Shown piece by piece: positions 51,105 to 59,932 of a stretch of 64,000 bases of DNA. The stretch's first letter is position 1; every line of letters begins with the position of its first letter. The stretch lies in contig VBAH01000059.1 of assembly GCA_005884685.1 (NCBI GenBank), positions 1-64,000 on the forward strand. The letters are read 5' to 3'. Under the pieces are notes generated by a model that had not been told where the DNA came from, made no database searches, and saw only the letters and a program-made list of their open reading frames with translations. This DNA is from Alphaproteobacteria bacterium (lineage in GTDB: Bacteria > Pseudomonadota > Alphaproteobacteria > Rhizobiales > Xanthobacteraceae). The translations under genes were made by a program, and so were the position numbers.

Positions 51105-53620
51105 GCATCGGGGACTAGGCGATTCTGGGCCAGCAGTGCGCATCGCGTCAAACGAGATACTGAATGGTTTCTCTCGGCAAGAAGCAAGGAGCATACGCCA
51201 TAGGCCGAGTAGTGCGCAGCCAGGTCGAGCAAGTCAGCACCTGATTTGACCAGAAGCGACTGATTGGACAGCGCCGGCCCCGATTCATCGTGTAAAGAGG
51301 CCAGAAGAAGTCTTTTCCGGAGGTCGGGCGCCAATAGGGAAAACCGTTCCGCACTCTGATCGCCCGGCCCCGCAGAGAGAAAACGCGAGGCCTTCTCGAG
51401 ATAGGAGGGGTAGCGCAAAAGTCGCGCCAGGCCCAGAGAGGCCAGGGGAGCAAGCAAAGGCGCGACAGAGGCGGCCTTGGCGTGATCACCAACGATCAGA
51501 GATAACCACTCGCAGGGAGGCAGCACCTGTCCCCTGTGGGCGAGAGAGGAAAGCGCCTGAGAGACCGTCCCCCTGAAGACGCAGGGAGAGGCCCCTTGCG
51601 GGAGAGCCGGGGCCACCGCTCTGAAGTCGGCGATCTTCTCGAGGGTGATGAGCTCTTTCACCAGCCGTTCGGCATCGGTCAGAAAGAGAGCATCGAGACA
51701 CGAAGGACCGTCTTCGTCGCGAGGGGCGAAAACAGGGGGCGGCGCTTCGGCCGCCATCTTGTCGAGACGGCCCAGGACGTAGGCGGTGCGCTCCGCGGGG
51801 CTTTCGACGTCCGAGATATCGAAGAAGACGGGCTCCGGGTTGTCGGCGTGAAGCACATGACCGCACTTGAGAACAGTGCCCATGTTTCCCTTCAGCCCGC
51901 CGGCACTGCACGTCTTCTCGGTGCAGTATTCGTCGCGGTTTCTCGCCCTGTTGCCGCAAAAACTGCAGGAATCAAAGGCCACTTTGCAGTTGTGACTAAC
52001 CATCCCGAGGAGCGAATAAGACTCGTCCTCTTCCACCTCCAGGTTCCAGGTCGGCGCGTTCTCCACCCTCCTGACAGAGACCTCTTTCACGCGATAGGCG
52101 TAGCTGGTGCCAACCTCATAGAGGCAAGGCGGCTTCGTCCGCTTGAAGAGCGAGAAGTACCTGGCGTTTTGCGAGACTTTGAGCGAGCGGCCAACGAGGA
52201 AATCGGCGTCGAAAGGGGAGATGTTCAGGGTGAACTCGACCGCGCCTATCTTGTAGCCGTTGTTGTGGACGATCCGGTAGATGGACGAAGCCACCCCCAT
52301 CGACAGGAGCAGATCGCGTCCCTGAAGGATCAGCGACAAACTGGCGCTCGACCAGTGCGCGCCCTTGATATCGCAGAAGCCGTCCCCGTCCAGCCACCGC
52401 CCCATGAAGACTCGCTTGCACTCCTCCGGCGCAGCAAACAGCCCAGGCGGGACTCGTTTCGTGGTCGCTCCCTCGCCTACCAGCGCGAGCATCCAGTCGG
52501 CCAGCTCCCTGTTGCTAACGGCCAGTGTGAACGAGACCGCGCTGTTGGATTTCGGCCGTATGGCAACGTAGGTGGCAGGCCACAGCTCACGCACGATCGA
52601 TGGCACGCCGCTCATCGACCAGTCGTCGACGTGGACGGTGAAGTTCACGAGCGCGGGCTTGTCCTTGTTGAACTCGAGACTGCCCTCAGCGACGTAGGTC
52701 CCCAGAAGAGCCGCGAAGCGAGGGTCGTCGAGCACCGGCTGGTCGGGGAAATGCGACACAGGGACGACCTCGATGCGATCGTCCTTCTGCAGATGGCCGG
52801 CGTGTATCCACTCAAACGCCTCCGCCCCCGCCTCGACTTCCTGCGCCCACTGGGCCACTGGCCGCTGTCGCTGCCTGAGCGCAGGGTAGTCCTGAAGGAC
52901 CTTGGCCCTCATCGGGTGGTCAGCCGTTAGCTCCAGCGTGTAAGGCAGGCCGTTGACTTTCGCGGATACGACATCGCCCGTATAGGTGCGTCGGTTTAGC
53001 TCCTTGACACGCCGCCATCGCCCCATGTGGGTGTAGACCAGGTCCCCGATGGTGACGTCGGTGATCGCCTTGTAGCCGGTCGCTGTCAGTACCGGCGTGA
53101 GCGGGTCCAGCACGCAGCTCATACTAGCCCCGGCCGGTCTCCCTTCGGCCATCTTCTTCAGGGTCCTCTCGGCCACATACCCGGCATTGGAGCGAGCGAT
53201 TTCCTCGTTGCCGTTGAGGGCCACGACTAACTCGACTCGGTGCATCTCCGGGTTGTAAACGGATTTCTTGACCAGCCCGTAGTGCGGAGAGCCGCTCGAA
53301 TTTTTATGGTCATAGAACCACTTCGCGTACTTCTCAAACGTGTGGTGGTGTTTACGACACGCCTTCTCCATGAAGCCGTCAAAGTTCTTGTTCGGCGCCC
53401 AGAACTCGGTCGCGCCGACGGCAAGAACATGAACGGGGACCTCTCCAGGCTTGAACTCTAGACCTCGCACCACATCGGCCAGGTAGTGCCCGGCTCGCTT
53501 GATGAAGTCCCTGAGGTCATTTCCGCGAAGCCCCTCTCTGCCAACCTTCACCAGCCTGGCACAGGGAGCTTCATCACCGAAGGCCCAACCGTCGGGCCCG
53601 AAGGTCTTGGTCATGCTCAC
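51101..53620 (-). CDS. Prohead-protease-like virion protein interrupted by a LAGLIDADG intein
   Basis: 839 residues before splicing; GTG 53620 overlaps the preceding stop. The host protein's N-terminal part reads VPVHVLAVGATEFWAPNKNFDGF, CRKHHHTFEKYAKWFYDHKN, SPHYGLVKKSVYNPEMHRVELVV (spaced) and GASMS, then after the intein CKVAFDSCSFCGN...YC, a Cys-rich segment. This 'H-xx-F-x-W-x-N ... G-V-x-x-S-Y-x-x-M-x-R-V-E-L ... S-M-S-C' pattern is known to me from large-phage prohead-protease or structural proteins; the exact function is not proven. The intein occupies residues 169-544. Confidence 0.65.
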   Translation of the reverse strand: MSMTKTFGPDGWAFGDEAPCARLVKVGREGLRGNDLRDFIKRAGHYLADVVRGLEFKPGEVPVHVLAVGATEFWAPNKNFDGFMEKACRKHHHTFEKYAKWFYDHKNSSGSPHYGLVKKSVYNPEMHRVELVVALNGNEEIARSNAGYVAERTLKKMAEGRPAGASMSCVLDPLTPVLTATGYKAITDVTIGDLVYTHMGRWRRVKELNRRTYTGDVVSAKVNGLPYTLELTADHPMRAKVLQDYPALRQRQRPVAQWAQEVEAGAEAFEWIHAGHLQKDDRIEVVPVSHFPDQPVLDDPRFAALLGTYVAEGSLEFNKDKPALVNFTVHVDDWSMSGVPSIVRELWPATYVAIRPKSNSAVSFTLAVSNRELADWMLALVGEGATTKRVPPGLFAAPEECKRVFMGRWLDGDGFCDIKGAHWSSASLSLILQGRDLLLSMGVASSIYRIVHNNGYKIGAVEFTLNISPFDADFLVGRSLKVSQNARYFSLFKRTKPPCLYEVGTSYAYRVKEVSVRRVENAPTWNLEVEEDESYSLLGMVSHNCKVAFDSCSFCGNRARNRDEYCTEKTCSAGGLKGNMGTVLKCGHVLHADNPEPVFFDISDVESPAERTAYVLGRLDKMAAEAPPPVFAPRDEDGPSCLDALFLTDAERLVKELITLEKIADFRAVAPALPQGASPCVFRGTVSQALSSLAHRGQVLPPCEWLSLIVGDHAKAASVAPLLAPLASLGLARLLRYPSYLEKASRFLSAGPGDQSAERFSLLAPDLRKRLLLASLHDESGPALSNQSLLVKSGADLLDLAAHYSAYGVCSLLLAERNHSVSRLTRCALLAQNRLVPDA
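51989..53116 (-). other. Intein with LAGLIDADG homing endonuclease (376 aa)
   Basis: Starts with Cys (CVLDPLTPVLTATG, block A) and ends LLGMVSHN followed by Cys. Block B is TLELTADHPMRA; block F is around PTWNLEVEEDESYSLLG. Two LAGLIDADG-type motifs are present: FAALLGTYVAEGS and FMGRWLDGDGFCD, so the intein can cleave empty alleles. Codon phase at both splice junctions is exact. Confidence 0.9.
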
Positions 53621-54972
53621 GGCGACGTCTCCCCTCTTCTCGCGCGCTCTTCAGCGACGATCCGGTTCGTAACTGACGCCTGGTCTGCCACCGCCGGCTG
53701 GCCCGTGTTCCAGTTGCTGACAGGAGAGGTAAACCGCCGGTAGAGACCGTACCCGAGAAGAGGCAGGGTAGCCCCGGCACCGACGACGGCAGTTGTCGCC
53801 TTGCGGCTCGGCCCCACGGGTCGGCCCAGTTGATTGTTCGCGGTCCTGGCCACGCCTAACAGGGCGCTGGTCTGTGGTCTTGACAGGGTCGGCCCGTTCG
53901 GGAGGGCTGTCGAGCCGACGCGGCCACCCAGCAACGAGCGATCTATCTGTCCGGTGTGGCCCGCCAGGCCGGTGAGCAAAGGCTGAAGCGTGGGGTCGGC
54001 CGCGCCCAGGGCGCTCAGCTGGTCCTTGACAGGGCCTTGCGTCCGGAGCTGACCCTGCAGGGCCTCTCGCAGGAGAGAGGTGTTCTGCCGACGTTGCATC
54101 AAGCCATAAGCGCCGACACCAGAGGCCGCAGCGAGGGCGCCTGCAAGGCCGTAGCCGCCCCTGGCCGCGTGCGTCTGGTGAGATCGCTCGAAGGCGTCCG
54201 TCCATGGCAGAGCGTGTTTGAGCCCTGGGTCCAGTTCCGCCAGCCCCTCTTGCGCGTTCTCGACGTACCCAAGCCCTGGTGACGTAAACGCTCTGTAGGC
54301 CCGCCCAAACATGTTGGTGTCAGAGCGGTTGCGATCCACGGCGGCGCTTACGGACGCAAGGCCGGTCGTGTAAGCAGCGCCGGCCTGCTCTCTCAGGGCC
54401 CTGGCTTCGTCCTGCCGACCAGATCTCTCCAGGGCCGTGGCCCTGGCGCTGGCGTCGTGCCAGGCCTCCGTGTGACGCCGTACGGCTTGCTGCACGTCCT
54501 CAGGGTTACTGCCGCTTCGGTGGAGAAAGTCCGTGGTTAGCCTCTGCATACGGCCAGCCTCCGGAGGGCCGCTTAACGGCCTGGTCCCTGGCGGCTGGGG
54601 AGTGGCAGGCTTGTCGTCTTTCTTGCTCTGGCCCAACGCGTCCGTCAGGCCGCCGGCGCCAGCCCCTATGGCCCCGCCGGCCAGAGCGCCCGTGAGGGCG
54701 TCTCTCAGGAGCTGGCGCTTCTTCTTGCTCATGAGGCCTCGCAGGAGGCCGACGCCCGCCCCGGCGCCAGCGCCCAGGAGGCCGTAGTTCACGGCGTTGT
54801 AGGAGCGGGCCTGGTTGGCGAGATCTCCCAGCTGAGAGGTGCTCTCTTCGCCGTCTGCTTTCTTCTCGAGCGAGGGGCCGTGACGCAAGGCTCGCACCAG
54901 CTCGGCGCCAAGCGCGATCTCTTCCAGGGCCTCCTCGTAGCCCTTCTTCAGGAAGTCGAAGCGATCGGTCAC
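53617..54972 (-). CDS. Gly/Ala-rich internal virion protein (451 aa)
   Basis: ATG 54972 overlaps the preceding stop. After a charged start (MTDRFDFLKKGYEEALEEIALG) come Gly/Ala-rich hydrophobic stretches (VNYGLLGAGAGAGVGLLRG, ALTGALAGGAIGAGAGG) that could insert into membranes, an Arg/Ala helical middle and another hydrophobic stretch near residue 405 (TTAVVGAGATLPLLGYGLYRR, spaced). The pattern recalls internal or ejected head proteins that form a membrane channel; that is inference. Downstream is the protease-like gene, overlapping by 4 bases. Confidence 0.6.
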   Translation of the reverse strand: MTDRFDFLKKGYEEALEEIALGAELVRALRHGPSLEKKADGEESTSQLGDLANQARSYNAVNYGLLGAGAGAGVGLLRGLMSKKKRQLLRDALTGALAGGAIGAGAGGLTDALGQSKKDDKPATPQPPGTRPLSGPPEAGRMQRLTTDFLHRSGSNPEDVQQAVRRHTEAWHDASARATALERSGRQDEARALREQAGAAYTTGLASVSAAVDRNRSDTNMFGRAYRAFTSPGLGYVENAQEGLAELDPGLKHALPWTDAFERSHQTHAARGGYGLAGALAAASGVGAYGLMQRRQNTSLLREALQGQLRTQGPVKDQLSALGAADPTLQPLLTGLAGHTGQIDRSLLGGRVGSTALPNGPTLSRPQTSALLGVARTANNQLGRPVGPSRKATTAVVGAGATLPLLGYGLYRRFTSPVSNWNTGQPAVADQASVTNRIVAEERARRGETSP

Positions 54973-56492
54973 GTCGTCGCCCTCTCTCCGATGCGGGAAA
55001 TGATGGAGGCCAAGGGCGATTTGGGCGAACCGCCCTCTCGTCCGTAGCCGCGCCCGCCGCCGATCGGCCCGACGGGCCTGAGGTCCTCGGGCAAGCTCTT
55101 GTCGGCGCCGGGGACCGTGCGCACATCACGGAGTTGCTTCTCGGCGTCCAGGAGCTGCTTGAGCTCGTGGGTGTCCAGCGAGCCCTGGGCCAGGTGGCGA
55201 CGAAGAAGCGCCTTGAGCAGCGCGGGCTGCCGGGTCGCCCGCGGCGCCAGTTGCTGGAGCTCGTTGAAGGCCTCGGACACGTCGTCAGGGTGGTAGCCCG
55301 AGATCACCGGGTCATTGGCGGACAGGTCGGAAAGTACGGCCTTGAGGCGCGCGTGTTCCATGGCGCCCTCGTGAGAGACGCTCGTGAGGTGAGCCAGGGC
55401 CTTGTCATCCTTGCCCTTCCAGTTGGCGCTGGACTGATCGTGGTCGCGCAGAGGCGCAGTCAGGGCCCCGAACGTGTCAAGGGCCGTACTGCCGAAAGGG
55501 CGCATCATGCTGATCACCCCCTCTCCCGCGCGGTTCAAGAAGTCAGCCGGCCCGCCTTTGGCGCCCGGCAGGGAATCTTTCTGCGCGGCCGCGGCCTGTT
55601 TCTCTTGCTCGAGGAAAGGAAACAGCGCCTCCTGGAGCAGCCTCGGCGACTCCTCCTTTTGAGCAGCCTCTTTCTCCGCGACCGCCTGCTTGGCGAGCTC
55701 TATCGCGTCACAGGCGACCAGGAAGACCGACCAGGGCCTTTTGCCCTGGTCGATCACGCAAGGGCCCGTAAACTGCCTCGCCTCCTTGACGTAGCGGAAA
55801 GACGCGCACTTCTCTTTGAGGTACGAGAACAGCTCAGCCGCCGGGCCGCCTCTCAGGGCGACGAAGTCCTTCTCGGCCTGATCGAGGTTGGCGACCTCTC
55901 CTCGCCGAACACAGAGCACGGCCTCTTCACACGCGCTCTTCACCCCGTCTTCGGCGTGGACGACGTTGGCATCGAGCTGGGCAAGCAGCCTGCGCCACTG
56001 TCTGACGGCCGAGGCGGCCTTTCTCTCCAGCTCTCGGTGAACGCGCCTCACTGGTCCCGGGGGCGCGTCACAAGAGGCCGTCTTCTCCATCTCCTGCCGG
56101 GCGGAGCGCTTCATGGCGCGCGCGGCCTTCTTGAGCTCGTTCTCGCCGCTCGTGTAATCGCCTGAGAGACCATGCGAACGGACCAGGGCGGCCGCGGAGA
56201 CCACATGGTCCGGGTACAGCCTGCGCAACGCTTCCTCGGCGTCAGCGAGGGGCACGGGCTGCGCTCTTTCGAGCAGGCTCTCCGCGGTCTTTCTCAGGAA
56301 GTTGGCCCGGCCGATGTTGAAGCCCTGGCAGGCCAGCCGTACATGACCGGGAGGGAGCTTCACCGTGGAAGCAACCTTCACCACGGCGTCGGTGGGGAGC
56401 TCGCCCTCTTCCACCAGGTCGTTAACCCTGTCGATGAAACGCAAGAGCCTTGACTCGTCGTCCCTGTCAAGCCTTCTCGCCTGATTTGCCAT
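54969..56492 (-). CDS. Large helical virion protein (507 aa)
   Basis: ATG 56492 lies inside the preceding gene (26-base overlap). Largely helical and charged: SRLLRFIDRVNDLVEEGELPTDAVVKVAS (spaced), SLLERAQPVPLADAEEALRRLYPDHVV, EMEKTASCDAPPGPVRRVHRELERKAAS, and a Gly-rich end. No catalytic motif. It belongs to the block of large uncharacterised head genes upstream of the capsid, likely internal or portal-associated proteins. Confidence 0.6.
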   Translation of the reverse strand: MANQARRLDRDDESRLLRFIDRVNDLVEEGELPTDAVVKVASTVKLPPGHVRLACQGFNIGRANFLRKTAESLLERAQPVPLADAEEALRRLYPDHVVSAAALVRSHGLSGDYTSGENELKKAARAMKRSARQEMEKTASCDAPPGPVRRVHRELERKAASAVRQWRRLLAQLDANVVHAEDGVKSACEEAVLCVRRGEVANLDQAEKDFVALRGGPAAELFSYLKEKCASFRYVKEARQFTGPCVIDQGKRPWSVFLVACDAIELAKQAVAEKEAAQKEESPRLLQEALFPFLEQEKQAAAAQKDSLPGAKGGPADFLNRAGEGVISMMRPFGSTALDTFGALTAPLRDHDQSSANWKGKDDKALAHLTSVSHEGAMEHARLKAVLSDLSANDPVISGYHPDDVSEAFNELQQLAPRATRQPALLKALLRRHLAQGSLDTHELKQLLDAEKQLRDVRTVPGADKSLPEDLRPVGPIGGGRGYGREGGSPKSPLASIISRIGERATT

Positions 56493-57357
56493 TGAGTGAC
56501 TCCGTGATCTTGAAGTCCTTGAAGAGCTCGTCGTGGCGGCCTGCCGGCTTCTTTTCCCTTGTCGGGGCGGCCGCCTGTTCCTCAGGAGAACGGAAGACCA
56601 GGGCCTTGAGCACCATGTCGGCGCCGGCGTGCCAGGCCGACTGCGGCCCCTGGTTTGAGCTTTTCAGCTCGGCCTCGAGGGACATCGCCTTGTGGTGCGC
56701 ATCGAGGACCAGCGCTTGCGTCTCGGAGAGGACCGGCATGCACCGGGCGGCAAGCGCTCCCTGTCGCGCGAGCGTGTCCATCTTGTCGGCGATGAAGAAG
56801 GCCTGGACGTCCTTCTTCTGAACGGGCTGGTTGATGACCAGGGCCGAGCCTTCAACCAGAGCGTCAATGACCGCCGGGCCGCCGGTCAGGGCGTAGAGCT
56901 TCAAGAGAAGATCAAACTCCCTCGCCTTGACGCCTCGGTGGAAACTCGGGCCCAGGACCCGGTTGACGAGCCAGTCCCTTCGGTGCAGGTTGCTTCGCAC
57001 GTCGAAAAAAAGCTTCTCGTACCAGAAGACCACCTCGGGGGTCGTGTGCATCTTCCCCGCAATAACCTCGGCCGGTTGATTCGCCAGGACGCGCGCCTCG
57101 AGGACAAAGCGGTCGTCAGGCCCCGAGGCCTCTTTCAGAGACCGAGCGAAGTAGACGCCCGGGTACTTGTCGGCCAGGGAGTAGCGCCCCACGTCCGTGG
57201 TGGCCTTCTGCCACTTGGTGAGAAAGGTCTTCGCCACCTTGACGTGCTCGTCCTCGCCCTTCTTGCGACACGACCTGGCGTCAGGGCCCAGGAGCCAGCA
57301 GGCCCTGAGCCACCGCCAGTCAGCAGGTCGAAAGGGGTCATGAGGGCTTAAAAGCAT
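56467..57357 (-). CDS. Conserved-looking helical protein, possible HTH (296 aa)
   Basis: ATG 57357 is three bases from the palindrome 57360-57377, whose GGAAAA half is the only ribosome-site-like sequence. Residues ~90-125 read LANQPAEVIAGKMHTTPEVVFWYEKLFFDVRSNL (spaced): a helix-turn-helix-like segment followed by the 'YEKLFFDVR' block, which I have seen in phage and planctomycete hypothetical proteins. The remainder is helical. It may bind DNA or RNA, but that rests on pattern only. Confidence 0.6.
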   Translation of the reverse strand: MLLSPHDPFRPADWRWLRACWLLGPDARSCRKKGEDEHVKVAKTFLTKWQKATTDVGRYSLADKYPGVYFARSLKEASGPDDRFVLEARVLANQPAEVIAGKMHTTPEVVFWYEKLFFDVRSNLHRRDWLVNRVLGPSFHRGVKAREFDLLLKLYALTGGPAVIDALVEGSALVINQPVQKKDVQAFFIADKMDTLARQGALAARCMPVLSETQALVLDAHHKAMSLEAELKSSNQGPQSAWHAGADMVLKALVFRSPEEQAAAPTREKKPAGRHDELFKDFKITESLNGKSGEKA

Positions 57358-57359
57358 GA

Positions 57360-57377
57360 TTGTTTTCCGGAAAACAA
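57360..57377. promoter_or_regulatory. Palindrome TTGTTTTCCGGAAAACAA at a start codon
   Basis: A perfect 18-bp palindrome two bases upstream of the ATG at 57357. It differs from the 7532 site by compensating changes in both arms (TTCTTTT to TTGTTTT and the mirror), so symmetry itself is conserved. It overlaps the Shine-Dalgarno-like GGAAAA. Confidence 0.6.
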
Positions 57378-57395
57378 AACTCGATCTGCTATGGG

Positions 57396-59870
57396 CTACA
57401 CCGAGGCGACGTAATCCAGGTCGTCGCCCGGCCCGCCGGCGTCGCCCGGCCCCGAGATCACCTTCTTGCTCTTCAGGTCCAGGAACACCTGCCCGGCCGC
57501 CTCGAAGGCGTTCCTGAGGCCGTCTTCAATCTCGGGCAGGTCGCCCTTGCCGTAGCGGTCGCCGAACTGGTCTCCATGCCAGTAGAAGCAGAGGATGAGT
57601 CGCCCCAGGGCGTTCATCCCCTTCATGACGTCGGGCAGGTGGCGATCGATGAGGGTGTCCTCCCTCGTCGCCTTGAGCAGCCCTCCAATGACCGCCGTGT
57701 CGAAGATCTCCTTGTCGCCCGACTGCACCGCCGTGGCGACGGATCGCAGCGCGGAGTGGTCGGGCAGGACGGTCGGGTCGTAGTCGGACGGCGAGCCCTT
57801 CGTGGCGAGCACGTCCTGGACCGGGATGCGCCAGTCCTGTCTCTCGATGGAAGGCACCGTGCCGCCGATCACGGGCTCGGAGCCGTAGGACGGGTCCGGG
57901 AAGCCGGGAGCGCTCGGCGCTCCATCCACGAAGTCGTCGGGCCGGGCCTTCTTGATCAAGGCCGTGGCCGCCACGGCCGTGGTCACCTGGTCCAGCAGAG
58001 CGCAGGCGACCTTCTCTCGAACGCCCGTCTCCTGCACCAGGTAGCAAATCGCTTCCTCCCTCGCGAGCCGCACGGGCTTGTTGTCCTGCCACTCGACCAG
58101 GTAGGCCCCTTGCTTCTCGGAGACCTTGACCTTCTCGGTCTGCGCGCGAAGGAGCACCTGCACTTCATCAAGCTCGCCGGGCTCGAGCGGGCGAGGATGC
58201 GAGCTGCCCGTGTCATCGCCCTCTTCCTTCTCGTCCGCCAGAGATAGCACCCTGGTCTCGGGCGGGGCCCAGAGCTCGCCGCCGGCGTGAATGCCGAGCT
58301 TCGAGCCGGGCCGCCTGGTCAGGCGGATGCGGGTGCAGCAGCAGTCGTGGTTGGGCGTCGGGCCTGAGATCTCCCGACGCCTGCTGAACGCCCAGCGGTC
58401 CAGGTCGTTGAGTCGATAGGGCCGTCGAAGGTCGGCTTGGTCCCTCCACCAGACCTCCCAGGTGTCGCTGGTTTTCTCGTCAACGGTGAAGGGGACCGTG
58501 CCCTGACCGCCCCTGGTGAGCAGCATGGTCACGCCGTCGGGCGGCTCGTCCTTGATCTCAGGGAGGCCCTCCCACCACTTCTCGAAGCTCTCCAGCGTGG
58601 TGGAGGCAATGGTCCAGACGCGCGACGGGTGCGTGCTTACCCAGCGCTTGTTCTCGAGGTCCACGACCGTGCAGAAGTTCTCTCTCCTGTAAGAGCTCTG
58701 CGGCGACATCACCACCAGGCACTTCTTCCAGGAGTCGGGCTTGATGAGCACCTCGTAAAGGCCCGTCCGATCAGGGTTGACGAGGCTCAGAGGCGTACTG
58801 ACGTTGAAGGCCGTCGCCACTTCGTCGTCATCGCGGTCATCCTTGATGAGATACCTGGCCCGGAGGAGCTTCTCCTTCTCTTCCGAGTTCAGGTCTCTGA
58901 CGGCGGCCCCTCCCGGCCTATAGACCTTGAGTTTGACGGTGGGTTTCGCCTGGGCAGCCGCCTGCTTGCCGCGGCCCTCGGCCATGATGTCCAGGACGTT
59001 TCGCGGTTTCTCTTCTTGCGCAGGCTCCTTCTCTTTCGGCTTCTTCTTGCCCTTGTACTTGTAGCTCTCCGCCGCCTCTCGCCCGTAGATCGCCGGCCCG
59101 TCGAGCTTGACCGCGGGATGGCCCTCGTAGAGGGCCTTCTTCTCACTGCCGATAGCTAAAGAAACAAGGCGCTCCAGCCCTTGCGGGCCGTAGTGCTTGT
59201 CCAGGGCGGTGATAGCCGCGGGCACGGCCTTGCAGATGGCCAGGAGCGGCTTGACGGCCGCTTCCCCTGCCGACTTCATGAAGTCGACGAGATCGCCGCG
59301 GCCCTCCAGGGCCTCCGCGGGGGAGCGACCCAGAGACCTGGCCATGACGAGCGCGGCGGTCTTTCGCCACTCACTGGCGTACTTGTAGGGCGACCGCACG
59401 AGCTGAGCGATGTTGCTGCCCGTCAGGCCCATGAGAGAGGTGTTTCGGTGAACTCCCTCTCCCAGCTTGGCCGAGTCGTCCTTGCCGAGCAGGTAGTTGA
59501 CCCAGGGCTCCTTGAGCGGGACGAACAGGTCCTGGTCCTTGAGGTAGAGGAGCTCGTGGCCCTTGAGCTCCCCGCCCAGGAAGAAAACAGGCGCGAGCGC
59601 CCAGCGGTTGCCGATCTTGAAACCAAACGCTCCCGCGGCGCGCGTGCCGTCATCGTTCTTGTCGATGAGCTGAAAGCCCAGCTCAAACGCGAGGAGCTTG
59701 GGCGCCTTGTCGGCGAGATACGTGTGAGCCAGAGAGGCGAAGGCCTGCTCGAAGCCTGCTTCTTGCGAGCCGCCGGCCTCGGCCTGCTTGATACGGGCCT
59801 GCCTCGGCTCGGCCAGGAGGCGGGCCAGAGCGCTCTGGCGAACACGGGCCTTCTTACTCAGGATCGGCAT
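57396..59870 (-). CDS. Large virion protein, first gene of the head module (824 aa)
   Basis: ATG 59870 has GGGAGGGAG upstream; seven further codons to GTG 59891 are not supported. N-terminal basic helix (SKKARVRQSALARLLAEPRQARI, spaced), a region WALAPVFFLGGELKGHELLYLKDQDLFVPL (spaced), a Lys/Glu-rich linker near 290, and a C-terminal half of alternating strands and helices. Size and place at the head of the module would suit a portal or large internal protein; I see no portal signature, so I leave it unnamed. The ribosome site lies in the 3' arm of the inverted repeat 59872-59930. Confidence 0.6.
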   Translation of the reverse strand: MPILSKKARVRQSALARLLAEPRQARIKQAEAGGSQEAGFEQAFASLAHTYLADKAPKLLAFELGFQLIDKNDDGTRAAGAFGFKIGNRWALAPVFFLGGELKGHELLYLKDQDLFVPLKEPWVNYLLGKDDSAKLGEGVHRNTSLMGLTGSNIAQLVRSPYKYASEWRKTAALVMARSLGRSPAEALEGRGDLVDFMKSAGEAAVKPLLAICKAVPAAITALDKHYGPQGLERLVSLAIGSEKKALYEGHPAVKLDGPAIYGREAAESYKYKGKKKPKEKEPAQEEKPRNVLDIMAEGRGKQAAAQAKPTVKLKVYRPGGAAVRDLNSEEKEKLLRARYLIKDDRDDDEVATAFNVSTPLSLVNPDRTGLYEVLIKPDSWKKCLVVMSPQSSYRRENFCTVVDLENKRWVSTHPSRVWTIASTTLESFEKWWEGLPEIKDEPPDGVTMLLTRGGQGTVPFTVDEKTSDTWEVWWRDQADLRRPYRLNDLDRWAFSRRREISGPTPNHDCCCTRIRLTRRPGSKLGIHAGGELWAPPETRVLSLADEKEEGDDTGSSHPRPLEPGELDEVQVLLRAQTEKVKVSEKQGAYLVEWQDNKPVRLAREEAICYLVQETGVREKVACALLDQVTTAVAATALIKKARPDDFVDGAPSAPGFPDPSYGSEPVIGGTVPSIERQDWRIPVQDVLATKGSPSDYDPTVLPDHSALRSVATAVQSGDKEIFDTAVIGGLLKATREDTLIDRHLPDVMKGMNALGRLILCFYWHGDQFGDRYGKGDLPEIEDGLRNAFEAAGQVFLDLKSKKVISGPGDAGGPGDDLDYVASV

Positions 59871-59871
59871 G

Positions 59872-59930
59872 GACTTCTCCCTCCCAGGCACCCACCAAAC
59901 GCCCGATTATGCCCTGAGAAGGGAGAAGTC
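59872..59930 (-). promoter_or_regulatory. Inverted repeat that can mask the ribosome site of the head module
   Basis: Minus strand GACTTCTCCCT (just after the stop of the upstream gene) and AGGGAGAAGTC (just before the ATG at 59870) are perfectly complementary over 11 bases, 37 bases apart. The 3' arm contains the Shine-Dalgarno GGGAG. Closing the stem would block initiation; ribosomes finishing the upstream gene could open it. Confidence 0.55.
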
Positions 59931-59932
59931 AC

